Below are positions 46,013-56,800 of a stretch of 64,000 nt of DNA, piece by piece. Within the stretch, counting starts at the first letter, position 1; the number at the start of each line of letters is the position of its first letter. The notes beneath the pieces are model-generated. The model ran no database searches, was not told the origin of the DNA, and was given only the letters and a program-made list of their open reading frames with translations. Origin of the DNA: Kitagawia praeruptora (taxonomy: Eukaryota > Streptophyta > Magnoliopsida > Apiales > Apiaceae); NCBI GenBank assembly GCA_037693485.1, contig CM075348.1, forward strand, positions 1,240,001-1,304,000, given 5' to 3'. The position numbers and the translations under genes are program-made.

Positions 46013-46321
46013 TGTTATAATATGAATGGAAGAATGATTGTCAAATGGGCTTATTTTGAATACTATGCATATGATGATAAAAGTCGGTGAAGAATTGTCA
46101 AGCCTACTTAACAGACTGCATGTTAGAATATAGTTTACAAATTCAATTCTACTTTTGCTTGTTGTATTCATACTTAGATGGATAGAAATATTGCCCTATA
46201 AATACCATCGGGCATGTAATAAAAGGAGATGCAGAGAACATAAGAAAGATATACACTTACTTTCCTTTCTTCTACTTATCTCACATATAGTATATTATTG
46301 TTATAAAGTAATTTTACAACA
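46013..46321 (+). repeat. 3' LTR of copia-2
   Basis: 309 bases, preceded by the polypurine tract CAAGGGGGAG. Five substitutions relative to the 5' LTR. Confidence 0.93.
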
Positions 46322-46407
46322 TATGTGTTTTGTTTCTATATATTTTTGTATCTACTAATCACCTTTTTTCTTATTATTATTTTTTATGTTAGCGTTATAA
46401 AAGCTAC

Positions 46408-47086
46408 ATGTCATCAGACGAGGGGCATCTGTTGGTGCGAGTTTGTGCCGTTTCGGCTTGCCTTGGAGGTTGTCACGGTATTTGGTCGACCTTTCCGGTA
46501 ATTATCTTGATTTTCTTGATTTTTTTGTCGTTATTAGCGTTTGCTTCTATTTCATCATAATTAACTTGTTAAATATTGTACCCTACTTACTCGCTGTTTA
46601 AAACTGATGAAGTACAATATTAATTAAATGTGTTTTGATCCTTAGTTAATTAACTGTTAAAGGAGGCGATATTCACCGGAATTCTTATTGTTTACCATCT
46701 GTATCATCAGCAGCCATTAACCTAATGTAACTTGCTATTAACTTGCTGATTAAGTATGTTTTTAGCAGATTGTTGTTTTGGCCACTAACTTTTGTTGTAT
46801 TCGGGAACAATTATATGAAAGACTTTGTGAGAAGGGGGTGATTCAACCTGAGCTACTTGCGGAAAATCACAAGTTACGAGAAGAACTAAAAGTGATGAAG
46901 GATAAGATGAACACACTTGTGTAAAATCACAAGTTACGAGAAGAATTAAAAGTGGTGAAGAATAAGATGAACACAATGGAGAATCAAATAGTCAAAATTC
47001 CGGAGATTAACTCTTTCCGACGTACTCTGTCCCCTATCACTGGTGTAGATGATATAGTATATCATCAGAATGGTGGTGACGAGTAA
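46408..47086 (+). pseudogene. Unidentified coiled-coil gene fragment
   Basis: An ATG frame at 46408 (MSSDEGHLLVRV) runs to a possible donor TCCG|GTAATT near 46500. A second frame from 46802 to the stop at 47084-47086 encodes EQLYERLCEKGVIQPELL followed by a 60-base segment (ENHKLREELKV) present twice in tandem, separated by an in-frame TAA at 46922. The heptad-like pattern suggests a coiled coil. The internal duplication with stop suggests decay. The family is unknown; a transposase-associated protein is one possibility. Confidence 0.35.
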
Positions 47087-47639
47087 CTAGTTTACTTTGT
47101 TGATAGTGAATTTACTATGTTTATATGACTTTATGTTATGTCTGGTTTTACATTATTAATTTAAGTTTTATTAGTAGGATGTTTACTATTGTATTGGGTT
47201 ATTTTAAAGACCGATAATACAAAACATAAATATTTATTCTCGATGACAAGTTTCTAACATATGCATTTAGTGACACGTTACTTCTTGTTATTATAATCAC
47301 ATTACCCATCATAATACAATTTTTTAAATTTTTCGAAAAAAACTAAACTTCACAGTGTTAGTTTAGTGCTACTTGGTCTAGAAAATTACAAGAGCTTGTC
47401 TAGTGTGACTCTAGAATTTTGAATCGAAACTGTAGTAGGAGTATTTATTTTGATATCATTACACTATCATTACACAAAAACCTGGCTATTAAACAACAAT
47501 GGCATGACATTCTAGGACCAGGAGCATTAGATGAATCCAAGCTGCATGGGCGTTTGATTTTCATTGCACAGAATTCTTACATTTGTTTTGTTTTATAAAG
47601 TATCATGCCTAATCAATCATCAGGATCCGGTGACGTTTG

Positions 47640-48425
47640 GGTTCAGTAAACCCTGCTTATATATAGTTAACTATATATTCTGTTGCAGCCTTGCTTCACA
47701 TCCCCTTGTTCTTCAGTATTCAACTGTAGAGTTCTTTCAATCTATTCATAAACCAAAATGCATGTTCATATGATCATTCAACATCAGCGAATAAGCCAAA
47801 TATTTATATTCGAAAGCACAGAGGTTCAGTATCAACCTCTAATTGCTCGCGAAGACGCCTTTGGATGTCTAGTTGCAACTGAAGTAATTCTTTCAAGTAC
47901 AAACCACTGCATTATGGATATATAGTTACCGAGGTAAATTCATCAAATACACATCTAAAAACAACACTTGAATTATATTATATTGATATGTTCCTTTGGT
48001 TAGTACGAAAAACATCAAAAGCTCTACCTGTTAGTTCCAAACTCTTCTGCATCACTCTCGCCTGTCTGTATTTCAGGTTCTCCTGTAACAGGATGCAAAC
48101 CTGCAAGAAACTTAAGAATATGATAGCTCACCTTTAAGAGCATAACATTGTATGGAAATTTACTTCTGAGTTAAATTTTATCATATCTAAATTAAAATAA
48201 GTATTGTCTTCTTTTCACCAATAGCAAAAGCAGATGAATACTTTCACTAAAAATTAAATCGAATCTGAATCAAGCCCCGCAGTCAAATGTGTTATTACAA
48301 TATAAGATTGTTTACTGATGATTTAGCTAAAAATGTTTCTTTAAAAGAAAAAGGACATTGTGTAGTAAAAAGTTTTACCTTCTGCAGAGTCCAGAGCGGG
48401 GTTTGCAATTTGATGTTCCTGTAAA
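47640..48425 (-). pseudogene. Third, most diverged copy of PHL5-like 3' exons
   Basis: Minus-strand pieces match exons 4-7 of the complete gene at 59128-61008. Exon 4-like HQIANPALDSAE is at about 48415-48380, exon 5-like EIQTGESDAEEFGTN at about 48080, exon 6-like LYLKELLQLQLDIQRRLREQLE at about 47900-47840, and exon 7-like ERTLQLNTEEQG near 47740-47700. The LHEQLE coiled-coil signature of MYB-CC proteins is changed to LREQLE. No MYB domain is present, so no functional product is expected. Confidence 0.75.
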
Positions 48426-50543
48426 AGTAAAATATAGCAAAAATCATAATGTTAATCATTTAATCTGAACTAGTGTGGATATTAGGAAGATCATATAAGG
48501 CTAAAAAACACAGTTCTTTGAAAAAAGTATGAGTCGAAGTAGAGAACAAAGACTATTTACAGATATATCAGGACTTTAGTACCTACCATCAGAGGTTAAA
48601 AATGAAGTAGTAGCGAATAAGCAAAAGGCAGAGAAGAGAGGGCAATAACGAGCACGTATTAAGTAACAGACGGAAGCAATCAATATATAGATTCATGTGT
48701 TGTTTTATTGTTGAGAGTCATCCATCACCGAAAATTAAATACTAATGCACAAACTCGAATTTATAATTTTATAAAAAATAGTAGGCATATTTTCTATTTA
48801 TTTGTTAAGATGCATGATTCTGTTGGATTCTTGATTTTCATGAACCTCAAATCACCAGAGGGAAAAGAATACATGATAGAGTAGGCTAGTAGACAAGAAT
48901 GGTGTTGTATACTAGGGCCATGAGTATTGGAAAAACCGAGACTGGCTCTGTAATCTGTAAGGCAAGAGATACAACTCACAAGGTTTCCCTTTGTCCTTTT
49001 TTGTTTCTTTTAGTTTTATTCTGCATTGTTTTGATCATCATTTTTATCTGTACCGAGCTAGTAATTAAGCAAATTCATGATAAAATAGAAGCTTCACTTC
49101 ATTAAGCAAATTATAAAGTATATGTTGAAATGTTCATGTAGTGGCTAAGGCCTTTGGGCAAGTAGCCCAAGTAGCTAAAACTGGAAGAAAAAAAATCATA
49201 GCCCTAGATGTAACCAGCAAGAAAAAATTAAAAGTGTTCATTTTCTCCATTTTCTCATTAATGGCTTCCAATTTCCAAAGCTTACCTTCAAGCATGTTTT
49301 AATCCTTCGTATTAGCCCGGAAATTATAGTCCTCGCCTGTTGACAAAGAGGGGGCAATATTTTTAATGAATTTGTTTGTCTCTCTTAAATTCTAGTTATC
49401 TTTTGATCATTTTATCTGTACCGAGTAATTAAAAAGATTTGTGATAAAACAGAAGCTACACTCCATCAAGCAAATTATTGTCAGCAGTAAGAATGTCAGC
49501 TTGGAAAAATGTTTGAACTATGGAGCACTAAAATTGTCAGCCCGAAAATATAGATTCCATCTTCTTCAAAGTATTCCAGAATGTAAAAATTGACGACATT
49601 ATGAGGGGAGGAAAATGTCGTGGCATTGGTTCCTGCTTTGAGTTTTTCAATTCTGTGCCAGTGCTTTCATTTACAAAAATAGGTTTTAAAGGATGAGAAC
49701 TAAGCAGATAACAGAAATGAACGTCTTACTAACTGGACTTTGGCCCGGAGATATAAATAACTTTAGGTGAAACAAACTAAAACTAGGTATCAATTACAAT
49801 CAAATTTGAATACTTAAAATCGTATCGATCTGAATCAAGTCTGAACTCTTTAAATTATCTTTAACCCTGAAGTGTTCTTGCAGCCTCAATCAAATAACAA
49901 ATTTGAATAGTTACTAAATTGAGATGATTCCTGTTGTCATTTTCTAAAGTTGAATCATAATATCAATATTTTACTTGACTTTGTTTGACAACATTATCTT
50001 TTAATTTTAGTTCGCGTCCTTTCATCAATTTCTCCTTATCAAGGGATTGTATGATGAAACAGAAGCTACACTCCATGCATCAAGCAAATTAAAAAGTATG
50101 TTTCTTTATTTCTTTATTATATACTACAACGATTATTATATGAGTTTAGAACAAATGAGTTTAGAAACAATATCAGTAAGTGTGCTTGTTTATGGCAAAA
50201 CAAAATTTTTACAGGTCACGAGTTTAGACATCTATTCTTTCCATTATTCTTATTTCATTTTTTGTTTGTTCTCATTCTATCCCAAATTTTACTACTTGTA
50301 TAATGCATTTATTCCCCACCCTGTTTTCAATATCCTTCTCGTCAAACTACTACATGCACACACACACACACGTTCATAAAATTATCTGTAACAAGGCAAA
50401 GTCGGGGAGAATTTGGGACCCCAGAGAAAAAAGAGTCCGCGTGTACCTACTGTTCAAATCAGCATAATTTTTTTTTTTTTTTGCTATGTAAAGATTACAA
50501 AGTTCTGATTCTCCTCCAATATCTAATTGTCTGATACAGTAAC
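48426..50543. other. Duplicated downstream DNA of the PHL5-like gene (unit A, left part)
   Basis: Non-coding. Segments at about 48890, 49390, 49500, 49740, 50040 and 50400-50543 each have a counterpart in 56970-58810, in the same order. No gene seen. Confidence 0.7.
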
Positions 50544-50835
50544 TATTGAGGGACCATATTCCAGCACACCACCAACTCCAACTGTCTCTTGCACCTGCTG
50601 TTAGTTAGTATTGTCTACTAGTGTTAGCATTGTCTAGTAGTGTTGCTAGTACTTGTTGTCTGATAGCTAGTTTGTTATTGACAGAACGGTACTCTGAACT
50701 ATATAGCTAGGCAAGGTTTCATTGTAATCCACAAGGGGTGTTTTAAATCAAGTGTGCTCTTCCTTGCTTTCTTTAATGTCTCTCTCAAACACGTCACAGT
50801 GCACACACAAACCATAAAACTCACACATGTTATCA
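50544..50835 (+). repeat. 5' LTR of the Ale element
   Basis: 292 bases. A TATA-like CTATATAGC near 50700 may start transcription. Followed directly by the primer binding site. Confidence 0.93.
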
Positions 50836-50847
50836 TGGTATCAGAGC
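50836..50847 (+). other. Primer binding site (initiator Met tRNA)
   Basis: TGGTATCAGAGC immediately after the LTR, the standard plant copia primer motif. Confidence 0.93.
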
Positions 50848-50990
50848 CTGTCTTTCCAGCCTGCATACAACATATGTTCTCATTGCTTTTCTTGATTGTA
50901 AAGTTCTGATCCTTGCAGTTCTTTACTTCTCTTTTCCTCTTAGATCTACTTCTTCCTACTTCACATCACTATATTTGTTCTACCAGCTTG

Positions 50991-53900
50991 ATGGCGACAC
51001 AAGCTAGAATATCATTTCAGGATATGTTAAACCCCCTCTTCCTACACCCATCTGACAATGCCACCTCTATTCAAATCGAAAAGCTGCAAGGCCCAGCTGA
51101 TTACAGATCTTGGAGTCGCTCAATGGAAATAAACTTGGCCTCAAAACGGAAACTGGGTTTTGTTAATGGCACAGTGACAAAACCAACCGATGATGACACT
51201 AAAGCAGAGATGTGGGAGACGTGTAACAACATGGTGATAGCATGGATTACAGGTAACGTTTCACCTGCTGTTCGTCAATCCATTATGTTTATGACGAATG
51301 CTTATGACATGTGGCAGAATTTAGAAAAGAGATACACTTTGACGAGTGGGTCTCGCAAATATAAACTCAGTAAAGATCTCTATGAGGTTCGACAACACAC
51401 AGCCTCCATAAACGAATACTATACAACAATGAAAACCCTTTGGGAAGAACTTGACTCCATGAACCTCCTTCCTGCAATTCTGAACCCCACAGATGAGATT
51501 AAAGATCTGCTGAGCAAAATAGAGATGCAAAAAGAAGAGGCAAGACTCTTTCAGTTTTTAAATGGACTCAACGAGGTGTATGGACCTCAGCGTAGCCAAC
51601 TCCTTATGGGTACTCTTCTGCCCTCACTAGAGCAAGCTGTTGCTGTTTTTCAACAAGAAGAAGCACAGCGGCAACTCCTCTCTTCTGTCACTCCTGATGT
51701 GGAGCTGTCAGCCTTATACAGTCGCTCTACACAAAACTCTAGTGAGAGGTTACTTGTCTGCTCTGCTTGTAATGTCAAAGGTCACACAAGAGAGAGGTGT
51801 TGGACCATTGTTGGATATCCAAAGTGGCATCCAAAATACAGGGCACCTGCATCTCGAGGACGTACAGGTCAGTCCACACAACCAAGATGGCCATCAAAGC
51901 CCAATCAACAAAAGCTGGCTGCTAATGCCACAGCTAGTGCCTCTTCCACCCCAGGCCTTCTGTTTACTCCACAACAACTAGAGCAGTTGGCTCAACTTGT
52001 TCCACAACTACAAGTAAGCTCAACAACACTAGCCTCACCTACAGAGGACCTGGAGTGTCACTTCTCGGGAATGATCTCGAGTTGTACAGCTACTACTTTG
52101 TCTAATGAGTGGATTGTCGACTCGGGTGCCTCAGACCACATGACACCTTCTCTGACTGCTCTCACCAAGGCAGTGCCCCTTCTCAAATCCCCTCAAATCA
52201 ACCTTCCAACTGGGGACACTACAGTGATCACACACACAGGTACTATTTCTTTCCCTAGTGGTTTAAACCTTAGTGATGTGTTATGTGTGCCCAACTTCAG
52301 ATATAACCTCTTGTCTGTCCAAAAGTTGGTAAAGGATAACGATTGTCAAGTTCAGTTCTTTCCTAATCACTGCTGCATTATTGACAATGCCTCGAATAAA
52401 GTGTTGGGAGTTGGCAAGGCTAGAAATGGGTTATATTATCTTAGCCCCTACACTGTCTCTACTGTTCATTCTTTTTCACATCAAACACCAACCACACATA
52501 GCCTTGATAAGTCTGTATCACTAGCATCTGTGAATGCTGTCAGCCTTGAACTTTGGCATCACAGACTTGGCCATGCACCTATAGCCAAGATTAAAAGCAT
52601 ACGTGCTCTACCCATCCTGCCTAAACAACTCTCTAATGTCTGCATCACGTGTCCCCTTGCACGTTTCACCAAGCTACCTTTCCAAACCAGTGACTCACAT
52701 GCTCGTGCAGCCTTTGACTTGGTGCATATAGATCTATGGGGACCCTATAGACACAACACTAAGGGCACTTGTCGCTACTTTCTGACCTTGGTAGATGATA
52801 ATACTCGGTACACCTGGGTATACCTCTTGTCCAACAAATCCGATGCTCTCCCTACACTAAAGATATTTCACAAGTATGTTCACAATCACTTCAAATCCTC
52901 CATTAAATCTATCCGGTCTGACAACGGTTTGGAGTTCGAGAATGTATTGTGTAAACAGTTTTTGGCTAGCCATGGCATCCTGCATCAAACAAGTTGTCCA
53001 TACAGACCACAACAAAACGCCAGGGTGGAGAGAAAACACCGTTTTATCTTGGAAGTGGCTCGTGCCTTACGGTTTCAGGCCAACATTCCAATTCATCTAT
53101 GGGGAGACTGCATCTTGACGGCTGTTTATCTGATAAATAGGCTGCCTACACCTCTATTGCAGAATACCTCGCCATATGCGGTCTTATACAAGGAGGAGCC
53201 TGACTACACATACCTTCGTGTATTTGGCTGTCTTGCTATCGCATACAACCCAGTTGTAACCACTGATAAATTCGCAGCTCGTGGAATTCCATGTGTCTTC
53301 TTGGGATATCCACCCACCAAGAAAGGATATAGACTGCTTGATCTTAGCACATCAAAGGAATTTATCTCACGAGATGTCAAATTCTACGAAGAGATATTTC
53401 CATTCTCCTCACCAGAAAAATCGAACTATATGCAGTCTATCCCTGCAACATCACAGAGCTCAACGACGTATGATGAGGACTATCTGTTTTCAGAAGACCC
53501 ACCTGCTGAACAAGATGAATCTAGAGAACAGAACGGTGCCTCTGACCAAGATGAACCGAGTAAACAAGCTGAGGAAAATAATGTCCCTGTTCGAAGATCA
53601 ACTCGCGTCCCCCAAACACCAACATGGCATCGTGATTATGTGACGAATTACTCCTCATCTCAGGCACCGGCTGTGGCAAGTCTAACTCACACTCAAGTCA
53701 ATCCTTCCTTCACTTGTTTTCTTGCTACGATCACTTCAACCAATGATCCAATTTCATTTAAAGAGGCAGTGCAATGTCCGGAATGGGTCTCTGCAATGAA
53801 TGATGAGCTCGATGCTTTAGAACGCAATGGAACCTGGACAGTAACAGAGCTCCCACCTGGAAAAACGGCTATAGCCTGCAAATGGTTATTTAAAACCAAA

Positions 53901-55325
53901 TTCAACCCAGATGGCAGCATTGAACGATATAAATCCCGTCTGGTTATTTTAGGCTGTCGACAAAAGCCTGGTGAAGACTACCAAGAAACGTTCGCACCGG
54001 TAGCAAAAATGACAACCGTACGAACGCTGTTGGCAGTGGCTGCTATAGAAAATTGGCACACTCTGCAGATGGACGTCTCCAATGCATTCCTACACGGAGA
54101 ACTTCTTGACGATGTCTACATGAAACTGCCCCCTGGATACAACCATATGGGATGTCGAATACATCTGAATGACACTGCTCAAGAAGGCCCAAAACCTAAC
54201 CTAGTCTGCAAGTTACATAAGGCTTTGTATGGCCTCAAACAGGCACCTCGACTATGGTTTTCAAAACTTTCCTTGACTCTCCTCAGCATTGACTTCAAAC
54301 AATCGAAGTCTGATTATAGTCTTTTCTTAAAACAAACCTCAACATCAATGGTGGCTATCCTCGTTTATGTGGATGATCTTCTGGTATGTGGTTCTGCTAT
54401 GGATGATATAATCCAACTCAGGGATATGTTATCAACCAAATTTCACATGAAGGACCTTGGCCCTATAAGTTATTTTCTGGGTCTCGAGGTTGACAGGTCT
54501 CCCTCGGGTTTCTTCGTGTCACAGAAGAAGTACACTCTCGATCTCCTCACAGAACATGGTCTTTCCAAGTGCAAGCCTCTCTCTCTACCTATGGACTCTC
54601 ATATTAAACTCACGCCAACACTTGGCGAACCACTTCCTAATCCCACATCCTACCAACGTCTACTTGGCCAACTAATTTACCTTACAGTGACTCGACCAGA
54701 TATAGCATTCACTGTGCACACCCTCAGTCAGTATATGAATGCTCCAACAACTGCTCATCTACAGGCAGCAAAGCGTCTGCTTCGTTACTTGGCTGGTTCT
54801 CCATCACAGGGCATTCTTTTAGCCTCTTCAAGTGCTGCTCGTCTCACGGCATATTGTGACAGCGATTGGGCTAGCTGTCTTGCATCCAGAAAATCTACAA
54901 CCGGCTATTGCATCCTTCTTGGTGACTCTCCCATTTCATGGAAATCTAAGAAACAAAGTGTTGTTGCCCGCTCTTCCGCAGAGGCAGAATACCGAGCCAT
55001 GGCAATGACAACCTGTGAAGTAACCTGGTTATCATCCCTTCTCAAAGACTTGGGCTTTAAATCATTGCCTGCTACTCAATTGCACTGTGACAATAAGGCA
55101 GCCCTTGCCATAGCTGCTAACCCAGTTCAACACGAGCGCACCAAGCACGTGGAGATCGATTGTCACTTTGTGCGCGATCAAATCAACTCTGGCCTTATTC
55201 AAACTGCCCATGTCTCCTCATCTGATCAAGTAGCCGACATACTCACTAAAGTGCTCCCTGTTCAACAACACAAGCACCTTCTTCACAAGCTCGGAGCTTC
55301 AGCTGCGCCTCCACCTCCAGCTTGA
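50991..55325 (+). CDS. Gag-pol polyprotein of the Ale copia element, 1444 aa
   Basis: A single uninterrupted frame. I start at MATQARISF (50991), since the 26 preceding codons are hydrophobic leader-like sequence without gag similarity. Domains: gag with LQGPADYRSWSRSME near residue 30, zinc knuckle CSACNVKGHTRERC from about residue 257, protease WIVDSGASDHM at about 374, integrase zinc finger (HHRLGH ... CITCPLA) and catalytic Asp 581 (VHIDLWGPY), Asp 644 (IRSDNG) and Glu 680 (ARVERKHR). Reverse transcriptase has its first block at QMDVSNAFLHG and YVDDLLVCG from about 1126. RNase H shows YCDSDWASC, SSAEAEYRAMA and LHCDNKAAL. The order PR-IN-RT-RH and single-frame design are as known for copia. 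The frame ends eight bases before the 3' LTR, overlapping the polypurine tract region. No lesion found. Confidence 0.96.
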   Translation: MATQARISFQDMLNPLFLHPSDNATSIQIEKLQGPADYRSWSRSMEINLASKRKLGFVNGTVTKPTDDDTKAEMWETCNNMVIAWITGNVSPAVRQSIMFMTNAYDMWQNLEKRYTLTSGSRKYKLSKDLYEVRQHTASINEYYTTMKTLWEELDSMNLLPAILNPTDEIKDLLSKIEMQKEEARLFQFLNGLNEVYGPQRSQLLMGTLLPSLEQAVAVFQQEEAQRQLLSSVTPDVELSALYSRSTQNSSERLLVCSACNVKGHTRERCWTIVGYPKWHPKYRAPASRGRTGQSTQPRWPSKPNQQKLAANATASASSTPGLLFTPQQLEQLAQLVPQLQVSSTTLASPTEDLECHFSGMISSCTATTLSNEWIVDSGASDHMTPSLTALTKAVPLLKSPQINLPTGDTTVITHTGTISFPSGLNLSDVLCVPNFRYNLLSVQKLVKDNDCQVQFFPNHCCIIDNASNKVLGVGKARNGLYYLSPYTVSTVHSFSHQTPTTHSLDKSVSLASVNAVSLELWHHRLGHAPIAKIKSIRALPILPKQLSNVCITCPLARFTKLPFQTSDSHARAAFDLVHIDLWGPYRHNTKGTCRYFLTLVDDNTRYTWVYLLSNKSDALPTLKIFHKYVHNHFKSSIKSIRSDNGLEFENVLCKQFLASHGILHQTSCPYRPQQNARVERKHRFILEVARALRFQANIPIHLWGDCILTAVYLINRLPTPLLQNTSPYAVLYKEEPDYTYLRVFGCLAIAYNPVVTTDKFAARGIPCVFLGYPPTKKGYRLLDLSTSKEFISRDVKFYEEIFPFSSPEKSNYMQSIPATSQSSTTYDEDYLFSEDPPAEQDESREQNGASDQDEPSKQAEENNVPVRRSTRVPQTPTWHRDYVTNYSSSQAPAVASLTHTQVNPSFTCFLATITSTNDPISFKEAVQCPEWVSAMNDELDALERNGTWTVTELPPGKTAIACKWLFKTKFNPDGSIERYKSRLVILGCRQKPGEDYQETFAPVAKMTTVRTLLAVAAIENWHTLQMDVSNAFLHGELLDDVYMKLPPGYNHMGCRIHLNDTAQEGPKPNLVCKLHKALYGLKQAPRLWFSKLSLTLLSIDFKQSKSDYSLFLKQTSTSMVAILVYVDDLLVCGSAMDDIIQLRDMLSTKFHMKDLGPISYFLGLEVDRSPSGFFVSQKKYTLDLLTEHGLSKCKPLSLPMDSHIKLTPTLGEPLPNPTSYQRLLGQLIYLTVTRPDIAFTVHTLSQYMNAPTTAHLQAAKRLLRYLAGSPSQGILLASSSAARLTAYCDSDWASCLASRKSTTGYCILLGDSPISWKSKKQSVVARSSAEAEYRAMAMTTCEVTWLSSLLKDLGFKSLPATQLHCDNKAALAIAANPVQHERTKHVEIDCHFVRDQINSGLIQTAHVSSSDQVADILTKVLPVQQHKHLLHKLGASAAPPPPA

Positions 55326-55332
55326 GGGGGAG
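55326..55332 (+). other. Polypurine tract of the Ale element
   Basis: GGGGGAG following the TGA stop, directly before the 3' LTR. With the stop codon bases the run reads GAGGGGGAG. Confidence 0.9.
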
Positions 55333-55624
55333 TATTGAGGGACCATATTCCAGCACACCACCAACTCCAACTGTCTCTTGCACCTGCTGTTAGTTAGTAT
55401 TGTCTACTAGTGTTAGCATTGTCTAGTAGTGTTGCTAGTACTTGTTGTCTGATAGCTAGTTTGTTATTGACAGAACGGTACTCTGAACTATATAGCTAGG
55501 CAAGGTTTCATTGTAATCCACAAGGGGTGTTTTAAATCAAGTGTGCTCTTCCTTGCTTTCTTTAATGTCTCTCTCAAACACATCACAGTGCACACACAAA
55601 CCATAAAACTCACACATGTTATCA
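55333..55624 (+). repeat. 3' LTR of the Ale element
   Basis: 292 bases, one substitution from the 5' LTR. Ends TTATCA, then target copy GTAAC. Confidence 0.93.
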
Positions 55625-55848
55625 GTAACATTCCTCGAGTCCTTGTTCTTTGATTGTTTCTAATGAGTAGGAATGGTCTGAATGGACTCTAATTTAATTC
55701 TTTACAGAAGACAAAGTAGGTACATATGTTTAAAACTATAAAGCTTTTTGTTTTACTCCCATCCAAATTCAAATTACAGAAATAAGCTCATATTTCAAGA
55801 AACCAGTACACTTGAAATGAAGTATAGGGTAAAATTGTTGCAGTTTTT

Positions 55849-56035
55849 AATCAATCTCTATGGGGCGCTGCAGATTGTCATTAATTTTCGTAATCAATGG
55901 CTCATCAGGAGGTGGTGGTTGAGATTCAAAGTACTTGTGGTTTTATGAATCTGTTTCAGCTGTTTCCCTTGTTCTTCTATTCTCAACTGCAGTTGTCTTT
56001 GATTCTTTTTGACCAAAAATATGCAAATTTATATT
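55849..56035 (-). pseudogene. Extra partial copy of PHL5-like exon 7
   Basis: The minus strand contains QLQLRIEEQGKQLKQ and a shortened tail (PPPDEPLITK) with a deletion around the KTTS segment. It sits immediately beside another exon 7 copy at 56068-56262, so exon 7 was duplicated locally within this unit. Confidence 0.7.
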
Positions 56036-56067
56036 AGTCAAGTAAATTTCACACAAAATATGAGAAG

Positions 56068-56800
56068 TTATTTACTTTTTGTAATCAGTATCTCATCAGG
56101 AGGTGGTGCTTCAGTTGCTGACTTCGGAGATTCAAAAACACTTGTGGTTTTATGATGTTGCAGATCAAACATCTCTTTCAGCTGTTTCCCTTGTTCTTCT
56201 ATTCTCAACTGAAGATGTCTCTGAATCTTTTTGACAAAAAAGAAATGCAAATTCATATTAGTCAAGTCAGTATTTTAGAAATGAGAAGTTATTTACATTT
56301 CCTATTCAATATTTATCCTCAATGATGTTTTACTCAAAAGTGGTTTCATTAATTTACACCACTAATTGCTCATGAAGACTCCTTTGGACGTCTAGTTGCA
56401 TCTGTAGCGCTTCCTTCAAATGCATGCCACTGCATTGCAAATAGTTACATATGTTAAACTCGACTTTAAAGAAATCAAATGTGAACCAAAAGAACTCTTA
56501 GAGTCGAGCTCTGGGGATAATTTCCTGTTGATGATCAAGTAAAGTATCAAAACATTTTACGTCTTAGTTTCAATCTGTTCTGTGGCACTCATGCTTGTCT
56601 CTTTCTCAGATTTTCCTGCAACAATTAATCGAAATTAATCTATAGAGCTTGACCGACTACAGTTCATCTTAATTCTTCCGTGTTGTTAAACTGTGTATTG
56701 ATGAATTATTCAAGACACTAGAAATAAACGATATATTGTAAAAGTTTACCTTCTGCAGAGTCTGGCATATACTTAGAAATTTGATATTTCTGCAAAATAA
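56068..56800 (-). pseudogene. Second copy of PHL5-like exons 4-7
   Basis: Minus-strand exons match the complete gene: KYQISKYMPDSAE (about 56800-56759), KSEKETSMSATEQIETKT (about 56620-56565), MHLKEALQMQLDVQRSLHEQLV (about 56430-56365), then QRHLQLRIEEQGKQLKEMF to a stop at 56068. Splice borders are conserved. The MYB DNA-binding exons are absent, so at best a truncated coiled-coil protein could be made. It belongs to tandem unit A, in which the Ale element inserted. Confidence 0.85.

Larger units (their letters stand above)
40015..46321 (+). mobile_element. Copia-2: full-length decayed Ty1/copia element, 6307 bp
   Basis: LTRs of 309 bases at 40015-40323 and 46013-46321, TG...CA ends, flanked by the perfect duplication TATGT (40010-40014 and 46322-46326). 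I count five differences between the LTRs (about 1.6%), which points to an insertion in the order of a million years or less, depending on the rate used. The coding region has several stops, two frameshifts and a MITE insertion. It inserted at the edge of a TA microsatellite. Confidence 0.95.
50544..55624 (+). mobile_element. Ale-type Ty1/copia retrotransposon, complete and apparently intact, 5081 bp
   Basis: LTRs of 292 bases (50544-50835 and 55333-55624) differ at one site I can find (CACGTCAC versus CACATCAC). The target duplication GTAAC is at 50539-50543 and 55625-55629. With these borders both LTRs start TATTGAGG and end TTATCA, that is TA...CA rather than TG...CA. A paralogous empty site near 58800 (CTGATACAGTAATATTCC) confirms the borders. 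One long ORF, primer site and polypurine tract are all present, so it may still be active. Confidence 0.95.

Noticed and set aside
51321..53920. Minus- and alternative-frame ORFs inside the Ale gag-pol
   Set aside because: Overlap a clear 1444-codon polyprotein and have no similarity of their own.
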